8,121 nucleotides of DNA, taken from NCBI GenBank assembly GCA_947448095.1, contig CANFNN010000123.1, positions 1 through 8,121 on the forward strand, written 5' to 3'. The DNA comes from Bacteriovoracaceae bacterium. GTDB lineage: Bacteria > Bdellovibrionota > Bacteriovoracia > Bacteriovoracales > Bacteriovoracaceae. This document shows, in pieces, positions 1 to 7,089 of the stretch. Under the pieces are notes generated by a model. That model made no database searches and was not told the DNA's origin. It saw only the letters and a list, made by a program, of their open reading frames with translations. Each line of letters opens with the position of its first letter. Position 1 is the stretch's first letter. The position numbers and the translations under genes are program-made.

Positions 1-2
1 TG

Positions 3-2429
3 AATTTTTCTGGAGTTCTTCATTTTGTTGAGTCAATGATTGTTTCGTTTCCTGAAATGTCTCCGGCTCTTTCAGAAAATTTATCTGATGACAAATTTCA
101 AAAGAGTACCAAGTATGTACTAGAAATTTTGGCCGATGCCAAAATTCAAACAGACCTCGCAGAGTTTTTATCAAAAAAAGGTGTTTTTGAATTAATTGAA
201 ATCATGACCCAAGAGTATGTACCTACTTCAGAAGCGCCTAAAACAATCGTCAAAAGCCAGACCGTACCTGTTAGTTATGTTGAAAATCCTCAGACTAAGG
301 AATCAGTTCAAACAAGGAACTGTTTTAATGAACTCACGACAAAGTATGAACAGAATTCAAGTTATTACAGTCTTGTAAATACTTTGCCTGAATCTTGCTT
401 AGGGGTTCTTGGGCAAGTGGGATTTGTGGGGCAAATTTATCTATGGATGAATTCATCAGAACGATTCTTCCAAAAAAATTATCAGGTTGATGATTTTCAT
501 TCCGCGACAGGTGTTTGGTCGCCAGGAATGTTGCAGTTTATCTTTTCTTCTGCGGTTAAGGCGGACCTAGCTCTTAAAAACGTGAACGGTCAATCTGGTC
601 TGAAAGCAAACCTAGATGAGATTCACCGAACTTTAACGGATAAACGCCTTCTTGAGACTTTTCATCAGTTCTCCCAATTGTTTTATTCTATTGATCAGAA
701 ACTGGGACTAGATTCCCGTCTGTTGAATTTTGTGAATTCGCAGACAGATTCAGTACTTAACCAGATAACGAATGATGGATTTAAATTGCTAAAAGCTTCT
801 AGTCCTTACATTCAGATCACTGACGATAATAAATCATGTCTTGATTTGAATCAAAATCTGGGAGTGAATACCTGCCTTAGTCAAAACGATATCTCCGGCG
901 ATTTTTCTAAATTACTTCGTTTACTTAAGCGAAAAAATGAAAAGAATGAATCTCTCATAAAAAACCTCATTGCGTGGATTCATCCTGATGGAGGAATCAA
1001 CATTCCCTTTAAAAAGAATAAAAAAGATCTGCACCAAACTTCCCTGGATGAAATTGTACGTTTTCTTTATGATCTCTCTGATGAAAAGACCAATAAACTC
1101 CTGGTGTATAAACAGATGAATTCCACTGTTTCGACACAGGGTACAGTCATTGACCGATTAGAAGTTGTCATACGTGATATCTCTTTTTTGAACAACTTCT
1201 ATGGCGCCTATTTCATGAATATGGTGGCTTCAGCTGATAATTACAGGGAAGAAGTTTCTGATTCTGAAAAATTACTTAAGATGCTTGATGGATCAGCAGG
1301 TGTTCTACGTGGCCTCCATACATTCCCAGCCGATACTAAGTACCGTTTAAAAAATATTCGACAAACTTATTCCTCATTAGTTGAAGTTTCTGATCAATAT
1401 CTTCAAGCCGATGGGACCTTTCGCACTTATGGTCCTTTTATTCAAAGCTTACTAACCACTATTGGAGCTTCATCAAGTGTCGGGACTCAGGATTTTAATG
1501 CTTACAGGGTCCCTAAAGAAAGCATCGTTGATGGTCATAATGGACAATTTTTAACAACAGTTGTTCAGATGTCAGGTCTCAGACATCTCTCGCAATTTGT
1601 TCGGGCAAGATTTGATTCTAAATTGAGTGCTCTTGATAGTCTGGACTTTAAAAAGGTAAATAAAAATCTTATTGGCCGTCACTCTTTGACTTCAATTCAA
1701 AATCGTCTTGAATCAATTTTAGATAAATATTTAGATAATAATAAAAATCAATTGAACCTAATGGTTGATGATGCTGTGTCCTTTGTGGCGAATCTTGATC
1801 AAGATGACCAAAAAAACCTTGAGGAAATAATCGCAAAAGTATTAGTGCTTTTATCTGATGAGCGTGTTTCAAATAAAAATATTGAAAAGCTTGGGGACAT
1901 GATCGAGTTATCTATTGAAATGTGGCCTGAGCTGAGGACTATTGTTTCTCAGGTTGAAAATAAAAAAGAGCTTCTCGCTTTAATCAATCAATTTTTAGAT
2001 AACTGTCTAAACAATCCAATCGAATTGAATCGCTTGACCGAGGTTTTAGCTGCATCAAATTTAATAAATTTTGAGGATCTTCAGGCGCTATTAGCGGATA
2101 AAAAGCTTCAGGAGAATCTGGCCCGTTTCCTAAACCAGTTATTAATCATGAATGATTTTCAAACTACTCTAAACTGGAATGAAACTTTTCAAGTGATGTT
2201 CTCTCCCGGTGACATGCGTTGGGAATCTTTAAAAACATGGCTGCAAGACGCCCTCGGAGGGAAAGAACATAAGTTGAGTCTTTCACTATTGATTTCTGTT
2301 CTTGGGGAGAAAACTTCGCAAGGTTACCGTCTTGAAGGCATTATGGATGAGCTCTTCCTCAATCATCGGCCTGAAATTGAGCAGTTTTTGAACGAAACAT
2401 TTAAAAGTTTACAGCTTAAAGCCGACTAA
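3..2429 (+). CDS. Large helical protein of unknown function, 5' end outside the window
   Basis: I do not recognise this family. The frame is open to the left edge, and the first ATG, at 36, has no good ribosome binding site at the right distance. The codons before it (reading NFSGVLHFVES) look like ordinary protein, so the gene probably begins upstream and position 36 is an internal Met. From that Met 797 residues remain, ending at TAA 2427-2429. The sequence is mostly amphipathic helix-like with many Leu/Ile-rich segments, especially residues 540-795, which recalls an alpha-solenoid; no exact repeat unit stands out. No membrane segment is visible. The five cysteines (96, 121, 268, 280, 657) include two close pairs, as in exported disulfide-containing proteins, but a signal peptide would lie outside the window. 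It is separated from the next gene by a promoter, so it is probably not part of the operon that follows. Coding status is secure because of length; function is unknown. Confidence 0.85.
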   Translation, partial: NFSGVLHFVESMIVSFPEMSPALSENLSDDKFQKSTKYVLEILADAKIQTDLAEFLSKKGVFELIEIMTQEYVPTSEAPKTIVKSQTVPVSYVENPQTKESVQTRNCFNELTTKYEQNSSYYSLVNTLPESCLGVLGQVGFVGQIYLWMNSSERFFQKNYQVDDFHSATGVWSPGMLQFIFSSAVKADLALKNVNGQSGLKANLDEIHRTLTDKRLLETFHQFSQLFYSIDQKLGLDSRLLNFVNSQTDSVLNQITNDGFKLLKASSPYIQITDDNKSCLDLNQNLGVNTCLSQNDISGDFSKLLRLLKRKNEKNESLIKNLIAWIHPDGGINIPFKKNKKDLHQTSLDEIVRFLYDLSDEKTNKLLVYKQMNSTVSTQGTVIDRLEVVIRDISFLNNFYGAYFMNMVASADNYREEVSDSEKLLKMLDGSAGVLRGLHTFPADTKYRLKNIRQTYSSLVEVSDQYLQADGTFRTYGPFIQSLLTTIGASSSVGTQDFNAYRVPKESIVDGHNGQFLTTVVQMSGLRHLSQFVRARFDSKLSALDSLDFKKVNKNLIGRHSLTSIQNRLESILDKYLDNNKNQLNLMVDDAVSFVANLDQDDQKNLEEIIAKVLVLLSDERVSNKNIEKLGDMIELSIEMWPELRTIVSQVENKKELLALINQFLDNCLNNPIELNRLTEVLAASNLINFEDLQALLADKKLQENLARFLNQLLIMNDFQTTLNWNETFQVMFSPGDMRWESLKTWLQDALGGKEHKLSLSLLISVLGEKTSQGYRLEGIMDELFLNHRPEIEQFLNETFKSLQLKAD

Positions 2430-2463
2430 TTCTCACAGGTAAATTTATTCCCGTCTTCTTCTC

Positions 2464-2491
2464 TTGAGAGCCTTCTCTAAGGTGTTATAAT
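2464..2491 (+). promoter_or_regulatory. Sigma70-type promoter with extended -10, upstream of the rlmI-moxR-bat genes
   Basis: TTGAGA at 2464-2469 is one base off the -35 consensus. It is followed after 16 bases by a perfect TATAAT at 2486-2491. TGT immediately before the -10 (2483-2485) supplies the TGn extended -10 element. The predicted transcription start, near 2498, would give a short leader of about 25 nt before the TTG start at 2522. It is the only convincing promoter I see ahead of the six-gene run, so it probably drives the whole unit. No operator-like inverted repeat is evident around it. Confidence 0.7.
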
Positions 2492-2510
2492 AATTAAACA
2501 ACTTTTCAGC

Positions 2511-2514
2511 AGGG
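2511..2514 (+). promoter_or_regulatory. Ribosome binding site that fixes the TTG start of the RlmI-family gene
   Basis: AGGG lies 7 bases before TTG 2522-2524. An in-frame stop (TAA 2495-2497) closes the frame upstream, and no in-frame ATG or GTG lies between that stop and the TTG. The TTG with this site is therefore the best start. Confidence 0.65.
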
Positions 2515-2521
2515 TTACCTT

Positions 2522-3718
2522 TTGAGATCACTAAATTTGGCCAAAAACGGATTTAATAAAATTCGTGCCCATCACAAAGAATTAAAACAATCTGATCTAG
2601 AAGATTCTATTAAATCTGTGCCTCCAGGTGAATGGTGCGTACTTAATCATTCAGAATTAAATGGTGCTTGGTTGTGTTTTGTAAATTCTATGATTGATGA
2701 GAAGTACGCCAGTATTCATTTAATAAATTTTTTAAATAAATCTCAAATCTCAGATTTTAATGTAGAAAACCATATTCGTGATGTTCTTAAAATTTCGTTT
2801 GAAAAACGACAACGCTTTTCAGGTTACAGTCAGGGAGCTCGCATATTTTACGGCGCTTCAGATGGATTACCGGGATTAATTATTGATCAGTTTTTAGACA
2901 AGGCCGTGATTCAAATTAATACGGCTGGTGTTGATAAATTTCGATTACTGATTCAATCGACTGTTGAAAAATTGATCAATGGCAAAGCGTACTTCCTAGA
3001 TAATTTAAAATATCGAGAAAAAGAATTTCTACCAACCTTTGAATGTGAACCTATTCCTGCTCTCGAAATTGAAGAAAATGGTCTTCGCTACAGCCTAAGA
3101 GCTGAGGTTATTCAGAAAGTCGGTTTTTATTATGACCACAGGGAAAATCGATATCAATTAATGCAGTTGCTAGGCCGACTTCGCGTGAAATATTCCAGTG
3201 CCGTTGATTTGTTTTGTTACGCAGGTGCCTGGGGTCTATCGGCTCTGAATGCTGGAGTAGAATCAGTGACTTTTGTTGACCAGGGAAATTTTGAGCATGA
3301 GATATTGGCCGGTCTCAAAATGAATGATTTTGACACCCGTGGAAAATTTGTGCGCTCGGATGTGTTTAAATTTCTGGACGAAGCCATTCAAAAAAACCAA
3401 CTTTTTGATATGATCCTTTGTGATCCTCCGGCTTTTGCCAAAAGTCATTTACAAAAAGATCAGGCCCTAGAAGGGTATAGCAAATTGCACCGCAAAGTGA
3501 TGAAAGCTAGCCGACCCGGAGCTTTGCTCGTATTTTCATCTTGCACTCATTATGTCAGCCATGAAGAATTTCAGAAAAATATTCTTGAAGCCGCCTACAA
3601 AGAAAATAAAAAAATTCAATTACTCTTGAGCGGTATGCAGGGTTGGGATCACCCGGTTTCGTCACTTTCAGAAAAGTCTAATTACATCAAATGCTATTTT
3701 TATTTATTGGAGTCTTAA
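2522..3718 (+). CDS. rlmI: RlmI-family 23S rRNA (cytosine-C5) methyltransferase
   Basis: Class I SAM-dependent methyltransferase of the RlmI/YwbD group. Members methylate a cytosine of 23S rRNA (C1962 in E. coli RlmI) in the cytoplasm. At 398 residues it matches the usual length. Residues 1-70 resemble a diverged PUA-like RNA-binding domain. The family signature GASDGLPGLIID is at 111-122, followed by KVGFYYDHRENR at 199-210. The SAM-binding motif I is at 229-254 (DLFCYAGAWG, acidic FVDQ end). Motif IV is DPPAFAKS at 301-308. The motif VI region is SSCTHYVS at 339-346, with Cys341 in the position of the catalytic cysteine; the first Cys of the common TCSCS form is Ser here. The C-terminal GWDHPV at 374-379 is also typical. 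Translation starts at TTG. The gene ends directly against moxR, so it is co-transcribed with the Bat-type genes. The fold is certain; the exact target base is inferred from the family. Confidence 0.85.
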   Translation: MRSLNLAKNGFNKIRAHHKELKQSDLEDSIKSVPPGEWCVLNHSELNGAWLCFVNSMIDEKYASIHLINFLNKSQISDFNVENHIRDVLKISFEKRQRFSGYSQGARIFYGASDGLPGLIIDQFLDKAVIQINTAGVDKFRLLIQSTVEKLINGKAYFLDNLKYREKEFLPTFECEPIPALEIEENGLRYSLRAEVIQKVGFYYDHRENRYQLMQLLGRLRVKYSSAVDLFCYAGAWGLSALNAGVESVTFVDQGNFEHEILAGLKMNDFDTRGKFVRSDVFKFLDEAIQKNQLFDMILCDPPAFAKSHLQKDQALEGYSKLHRKVMKASRPGALLVFSSCTHYVSHEEFQKNILEAAYKENKKIQLLLSGMQGWDHPVSSLSEKSNYIKCYFYLLES

Positions 3719-4660
3719 ATGATTTTACAAGAAAAAGTTCATAACGTTATTAAACAGGCAAAAACCATTATCTTTGGGCAAGATGAGTTACTTGAATCGA
3801 TTGTTGCCGCCCTTGTTTGTGAAGGCCACCTTCTCATCGAAGGATTGCCTGGACTTGGAAAAACTTTAAGTGTCTCAGTCATGAGTAAAATATGTGATCT
3901 TCAGTTTCAAAGAATACAATTCACACCTGATCTTCTGCCATCAGACTTAATTGGTACTATGATGTACAATCAACAGAAGCAGGAATTCACAACAAAATTT
4001 GGTCCTATATTCACTCAACTCGTTCTTGCGGATGAAATTAATCGCTCTCCTGCAAAAGTTCAGTCTGCTCTCTTAGAGGCCATGGCGGAAAAACAGGTAA
4101 CTATTGGTGATAAAACCCATAAGCTTCCTACCCCCTTTGTAGTTTTGGCGACACAGAATCCGATTGAGCAAGAAGGAACCTACAATTTGCCTGAAGCTCA
4201 ACTTGATCGATTCATGATGAAAATTGCTGTGGATTATCCCGATTTTGAATCTGAAAAAAGCATTTTAGGACTTAAGCCACAACAAATGGATATGAAATCA
4301 TTAATCAATCAAAATGATCTTATTGAATTAAAATCTAAGATTGACATGATTTACGTGGATGAAAAAATTAAAGATATGATTATCAGGATGGTGCATGCGA
4401 CTAGACCTGGAAATAAACTCTTTCCGAAAAAATACGAAGGTACCTTGATCGCCGGTGCTTCTCCCCGAGCCTCTATTTGGCTCTACAAAGTTGCCAAGTT
4501 TAAAGCTTTTATGGACGGTAAAGACTTTGTCTCCCCTGATCATGTTCTCTCGATTGTTCCATCGGTAATGGGACATAGAGTAATTGCTTCGTACGAAGCT
4601 CAGATCGATAAAATTAACACACGCAATCTGGTCGCAACGATTGCAGCGAACGTAATCTAA
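3719..4660 (+). CDS. moxR: MoxR-type AAA+ ATPase
   Basis: Cytoplasmic AAA+ ATPase of the MoxR family, which remodels or activates partner proteins and usually acts with VWA-domain proteins. Visible motifs are Walker A GLPGLGKT at 42-49, Walker B LVLADEIN at 101-108, the sensor 1 region ATQNPIEQEGTYNLPEAQLDRF at 144-165 with Asn147 and the arginine finger candidate Arg164, and sensor 2 GASPRAS at 246-252 with Arg250. All key residues for ATP hydrolysis are present, so it should be active. The 313-residue length is slightly short for the family, with an abbreviated C-terminus. The ATG follows the stop of the methyltransferase gene with no gap and has GGAG at 3709-3712 six bases upstream, inside the end of that gene. 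The DUF58 gene begins one base after its stop. This moxR-DUF58 pairing is the hallmark of Bat-type operons. Confidence 0.96.
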   Translation: MILQEKVHNVIKQAKTIIFGQDELLESIVAALVCEGHLLIEGLPGLGKTLSVSVMSKICDLQFQRIQFTPDLLPSDLIGTMMYNQQKQEFTTKFGPIFTQLVLADEINRSPAKVQSALLEAMAEKQVTIGDKTHKLPTPFVVLATQNPIEQEGTYNLPEAQLDRFMMKIAVDYPDFESEKSILGLKPQQMDMKSLINQNDLIELKSKIDMIYVDEKIKDMIIRMVHATRPGNKLFPKKYEGTLIAGASPRASIWLYKVAKFKAFMDGKDFVSPDHVLSIVPSVMGHRVIASYEAQIDKINTRNLVATIAANVI

Positions 4661-4661
4661 G

Positions 4662-5504
4662 ATGAATATTAAGGAGATTGAACGGGTCGTAGGAATGATC
4701 CAGTCTCATATCTTTAAAAACTCTAATGCCTATGCTTCAGGTATGTTGAAATCCCATTTTCGAGGATCTGGTCTGCAATTTCGAGAGCATCAAGTCTATG
4801 TTCCAGGAGATGACGTCAGATTTATCGACTGGAAACTTTCAGCAAGATCTTCCAATATTTATGTTAAAACATTCGAAGAAGAACGCAATGTAGAAATAGT
4901 AGTGTTCTTAGATCTCAGTCAGACACTTTTTTATGGTTTTAACCAGGTTTCAAAACTCCAAGCATTGATAGAAATTATTGGTTTGCTTTATTTGTTAGCA
5001 GGGGAAACCCATGACGCTATTCGAGTTATTATTTGGTCAAACAAAACAATAAATCTTCCGCCTAAAAAAGGAAAAGAAGGCCTGACTCTTTTTATCTCAA
5101 TGCTTGAGAGATTAGAAGTTATAGATTCTGAGGGTAAAGTTATCGTTGGCAATAGTAAGATGACTAATTCTCAAACTGAATTGAATAAGGTGACGCAAAT
5201 AAAATCATTTCTTGCTCGTCGTAAAGAAGTTATTTATTTAGGTGACCTCAGTCTCGTTGAGGATAAAAGTTTATGGGACAAATTGTTGGATAAAAAACAT
5301 ATGCACTGTTTTAGGATTTATTCACCCATTGATAAAAACAGTAATTTGCCATTTTTATTTAAAACTAAAAGTCCATTATCAGGAAAATCGATTGTTACCG
5401 ATCTCAAAGGTAATGATGAACCTGCGATGTTTTTAAAGGAAAGATATAAAGAAATTGGTGTTCACGAAAGATACCTTGAGAAATTTGTCAGGGAATTAGT
5501 GTGA
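4662..5504 (+). CDS. DUF58 protein, MoxR partner of the Bat operon
   Basis: DUF58 proteins are regularly encoded next to moxR; their molecular role is not well established, and they carry a VWA-like fold. The signature block runs from residue 34 to 63 (RGSGLQFREHQVYVPGDDVR, then IDWKLSAR), matching the family's RxYxPGDDxRxIDWxxSAR pattern. After it, FLDLSQTL at 82-89 corresponds to the metal-binding DxSxS motif, here D84-S86-T88, with Thr as a conservative replacement of the last Ser. YLGDLSL at 192-198 fits the later VWA strand that often carries an acidic residue. No signal peptide or membrane segment is visible, so the product is probably cytoplasmic. At 280 residues it is a normal length for the short DUF58 class. 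The ATG lies one base after the moxR stop with no clear Shine-Dalgarno, pointing to translational coupling. The last four bases overlap the next gene. Confidence 0.95.
   Translation: MNIKEIERVVGMIQSHIFKNSNAYASGMLKSHFRGSGLQFREHQVYVPGDDVRFIDWKLSARSSNIYVKTFEEERNVEIVVFLDLSQTLFYGFNQVSKLQALIEIIGLLYLLAGETHDAIRVIIWSNKTINLPPKKGKEGLTLFISMLERLEVIDSEGKVIVGNSKMTNSQTELNKVTQIKSFLARRKEVIYLGDLSLVEDKSLWDKLLDKKHMHCFRIYSPIDKNSNLPFLFKTKSPLSGKSIVTDLKGNDEPAMFLKERYKEIGVHERYLEKFVRELV
5490..5494 (+). promoter_or_regulatory. Ribosome binding site for the GTG start at 5501
   Basis: AGGGA lies six bases before GTG 5501-5503, inside the end of the DUF58 gene. Because it sits at the right distance and the next codons encode a signal peptide, it supports this GTG as the start and a 4-nt GTGA overlap with the DUF58 stop. 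Confidence 0.6.
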
Positions 5505-6247
5505 TAAAATTTCTAATATTTTTCATTTTATTTATGAATTTTGCCTGGTCTCGAGTTGGTCTTGAGTTAGTGATTGATACTCCGACAATTAAACAAGGTG
5601 AAATTACCACTGGTAAATTGATAGTAAAGCAAGCCGAAGGGCAATCAGCATTAACAGGGCTTCAGGGAAAAAATATTGCGAAGACGCTTTATCTATTAAA
5701 AGTTGGGCCTTTTATGGGCAAACTTGGCTCACTTCAATCTGACGTGAAAATTATTTTCTTAACTGTTCCTCCAACAAATGCAATCAGCGATTTAACAAAT
5801 AATGAAGAAGTATTTGTGGTATGGAACAATGTTGAGGTTCTACCAACTGAACCCGCTAAAACATTTCTTCTTGGTGATTTCGATATTCCTGGCAGAAAAA
5901 AAATCATGATATGGATCATCGCCTTAAGTGTAATTGTTTTGCTTTTAAGCCTTGCTCTATGGATCAGGGAAAAGAGGCAAAGTAAAAACAAGTTCAAAGT
6001 TTATAGGGAAACTCTTAGGCAAGGGTTAATGGGTTGCACCTCCTATGATGAAATTGTCTTTTTGTGGCGCAATAAAAAAGAATACTTAACTGCTTTTCCT
6101 CGAATCGAAAATAATTTTAAAGTATTTGAAGAGACTCTTTTTAAATATCAGTTTAAATTCTCAAGAAGTGAAAAAGAAGTGGAAGAAGTTATCGAAGCCT
6201 ATAAAAAATTTAAAGCAAGTATTATGGGCTCAATAAATGAAGCGTGA
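5501..6247 (+). CDS. Signal-peptide, single-TM protein of the Bat operon (DUF4381/BatD-like architecture), family not recognised
   Basis: I cannot assign this 248-residue protein to a family with confidence. The layout is clear: an N-terminal signal peptide (residues 1-17, hydrophobic core FLIFFILFMNFAW, likely cleaved near Ser17); a beta-strand-rich periplasmic domain at about 20-130; one strong membrane helix at about 135-154, followed by the basic stretch REKRQSKNK; and a helical cytoplasmic tail at 165-245. This order matches the small membrane proteins (DUF4381 type) often found between the DUF58 and batA genes. The start of the mature part, with Gly33-Glu34 after a strand and a TPT turn, resembles the N-terminus of BatD encoded downstream. 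It may sense or anchor in the envelope and contact MoxR/DUF58 through its tail; that is inference. The gene overlaps both neighbours, which ties it firmly to the operon. A diverged remnant of another Bat component is possible. Confidence 0.85.
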   Translation: MIKFLIFFILFMNFAWSRVGLELVIDTPTIKQGEITTGKLIVKQAEGQSALTGLQGKNIAKTLYLLKVGPFMGKLGSLQSDVKIIFLTVPPTNAISDLTNNEEVFVVWNNVEVLPTEPAKTFLLGDFDIPGRKKIMIWIIALSVIVLLLSLALWIREKRQSKNKFKVYRETLRQGLMGCTSYDEIVFLWRNKKEYLTAFPRIENNFKVFEETLFKYQFKFSRSEKEVEEVIEAYKKFKASIMGSINEA

Positions 6248-7088
6248 AATGATAAAGTTTTTATTTCTTTTTTTGTGTCTCATTATGGTGTTTAACGCCA
6301 TCGGGTCAGAAGATTTGCCAGCTATCCCAAAAGCTGTATTAGACAAAATGGATCAACTCAGGCGCGGAGAATTAAATCAACTTGAAAAGATTAAACTGGC
6401 CGACGAACTTCAAAGAGTAGGTGCTAAGTCTGAATCCCTGGCGCTTTATCAAGAAAATCTTCCAAGTAAAGACACTAATCAAAAGATTCCCCCTGAGGCT
6501 TACCTCAATTATGGAACAGCACTTCTTGAAAAAGGTGAAGAGCAAAAAGGATTAGAGGTTTATGAAAAATTAAAAACTTCTCTTGATCCACAATCTCCGC
6601 AAACGAGAAAGCTGCAAGAAATTATGGAGAAAAATGTTGTAAATTTCTTTCAGGTTCAAGAACAAAAAAAACAACAAGAAAAGAAAGAACAAAAAGAAGA
6701 AAACGAAAATAAAGATAAGCAGGATCAAAAAGACGGTCAGTCTGGTGAGAATGGTTCTGAGAAAAAAGATCAGCAAGGCTCTGGTCAAAACTCTAAAGAT
6801 CAGCAAGATAAAAAACAGCAAGAGAAACAATCTAAAGACGAAAAAGATAAAGAGAAAAAAGATCAGCAAGATAAAAAAGACAAAGAAGACAAAAAATCTG
6901 AGGAAGAAGATAAGAAAGACCAAAACAAGTCACCGCAAGATGGGGAAAAAAGTCAACTTCCTCCACCTAAAATGCCTCCCAAGCTCAAGCAGTTGATGTC
7001 GGATGATCGGCAGCTTCAGCTAAAAGTTATTGAACAAGGCACGCGTGATATGAATCGAAGAAATAGTCGTGAAAATAAGGACTGGTAA
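6237..7088 (+). CDS. batC: BatC-like exported protein with TPR-like region and charged Lys/Gln-rich tail
   Basis: The product has three parts. A signal peptide spans residues 1-24 (core FLFLFLCLIMVF, likely cleavage after AIGS). A helical region at about 30-138 is TPR-like, with ALYQENLP and AYLNYGTALLEKGEEQKGLEVYEKL at 88-112 resembling one TPR unit. A very polar tail at 141-240 is built from Lys, Gln, Asp and Glu. The end returns to normal composition: LPPPKMPPKLKQLMSDDRQL, then a basic helix ending in KDW, an ending I recall as typical of BatC proteins. BatC-type proteins are exported partners in the Bat complex with poorly known roles. The product probably acts in the periplasm. Met1 at 6237 overlaps the previous gene by 11 nt; an in-frame ATG at 6249, one base after that gene's stop, is equally possible and leaves the signal peptide intact. 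The batC name rests on architecture and position, not on strong sequence motifs. Confidence 0.75.
   Translation: MKREMIKFLFLFLCLIMVFNAIGSEDLPAIPKAVLDKMDQLRRGELNQLEKIKLADELQRVGAKSESLALYQENLPSKDTNQKIPPEAYLNYGTALLEKGEEQKGLEVYEKLKTSLDPQSPQTRKLQEIMEKNVVNFFQVQEQKKQQEKKEQKEENENKDKQDQKDGQSGENGSEKKDQQGSGQNSKDQQDKKQQEKQSKDEKDKEKKDQQDKKDKEDKKSEEEDKKDQNKSPQDGEKSQLPPPKMPPKLKQLMSDDRQLQLKVIEQGTRDMNRRNSRENKDW
6657..6956 (+). repeat. Low-complexity, purine-rich tract in batC with in-frame short repeats
   Basis: This segment encodes about 100 residues made almost wholly of Lys, Gln, Asp, Glu, Ser, Asn and Gly. A 21-nt unit encoding KDQQDKK occurs identically at 6795-6815 and 6858-6878, exactly 63 nt apart. 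The first 13 bases of the same unit also occur at 6765-6777, 30 nt before the first full copy. All copies are in the same reading frame. The pattern suggests growth by slippage or unequal recombination, so the length may vary between strains. The coding strand is strongly A/G-rich here. Confidence 0.8.
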
Positions 7089-7089
7089 T

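Noticed and set aside
1669..1872. Short antisense open frame inside the first gene
   Set aside because: No recognisable motif or start signal, and the + strand frame is continuous across it.
2461..2484. Short inverted repeats (AGAG/CTCT and CCTT/AAGG) after the first gene, considered as a terminator
   Set aside because: Stems are only about 4 bp, mutually overlapping, and no T-run follows; they also overlap the promoter. No terminator can be supported here.
5242..5436. 64-codon open frame within the DUF58 gene
   Set aside because: Out-of-frame shadow; the DUF58 frame is intact and has the family signature.
6570..6923. Antisense open frame of 117 codons rich in Phe and Leu, resembling a membrane protein
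   Set aside because: It is the mirror of the Lys/Glu/Gln-rich batC tail: AAA/GAA codons read in reverse give TTT/TTC. No ribosome binding site or independent support.
6745..6996. Lys/Ile-rich open frame in another frame of the same strand
   Set aside because: Lies wholly within batC and reflects the A-rich composition of the low-complexity tract.
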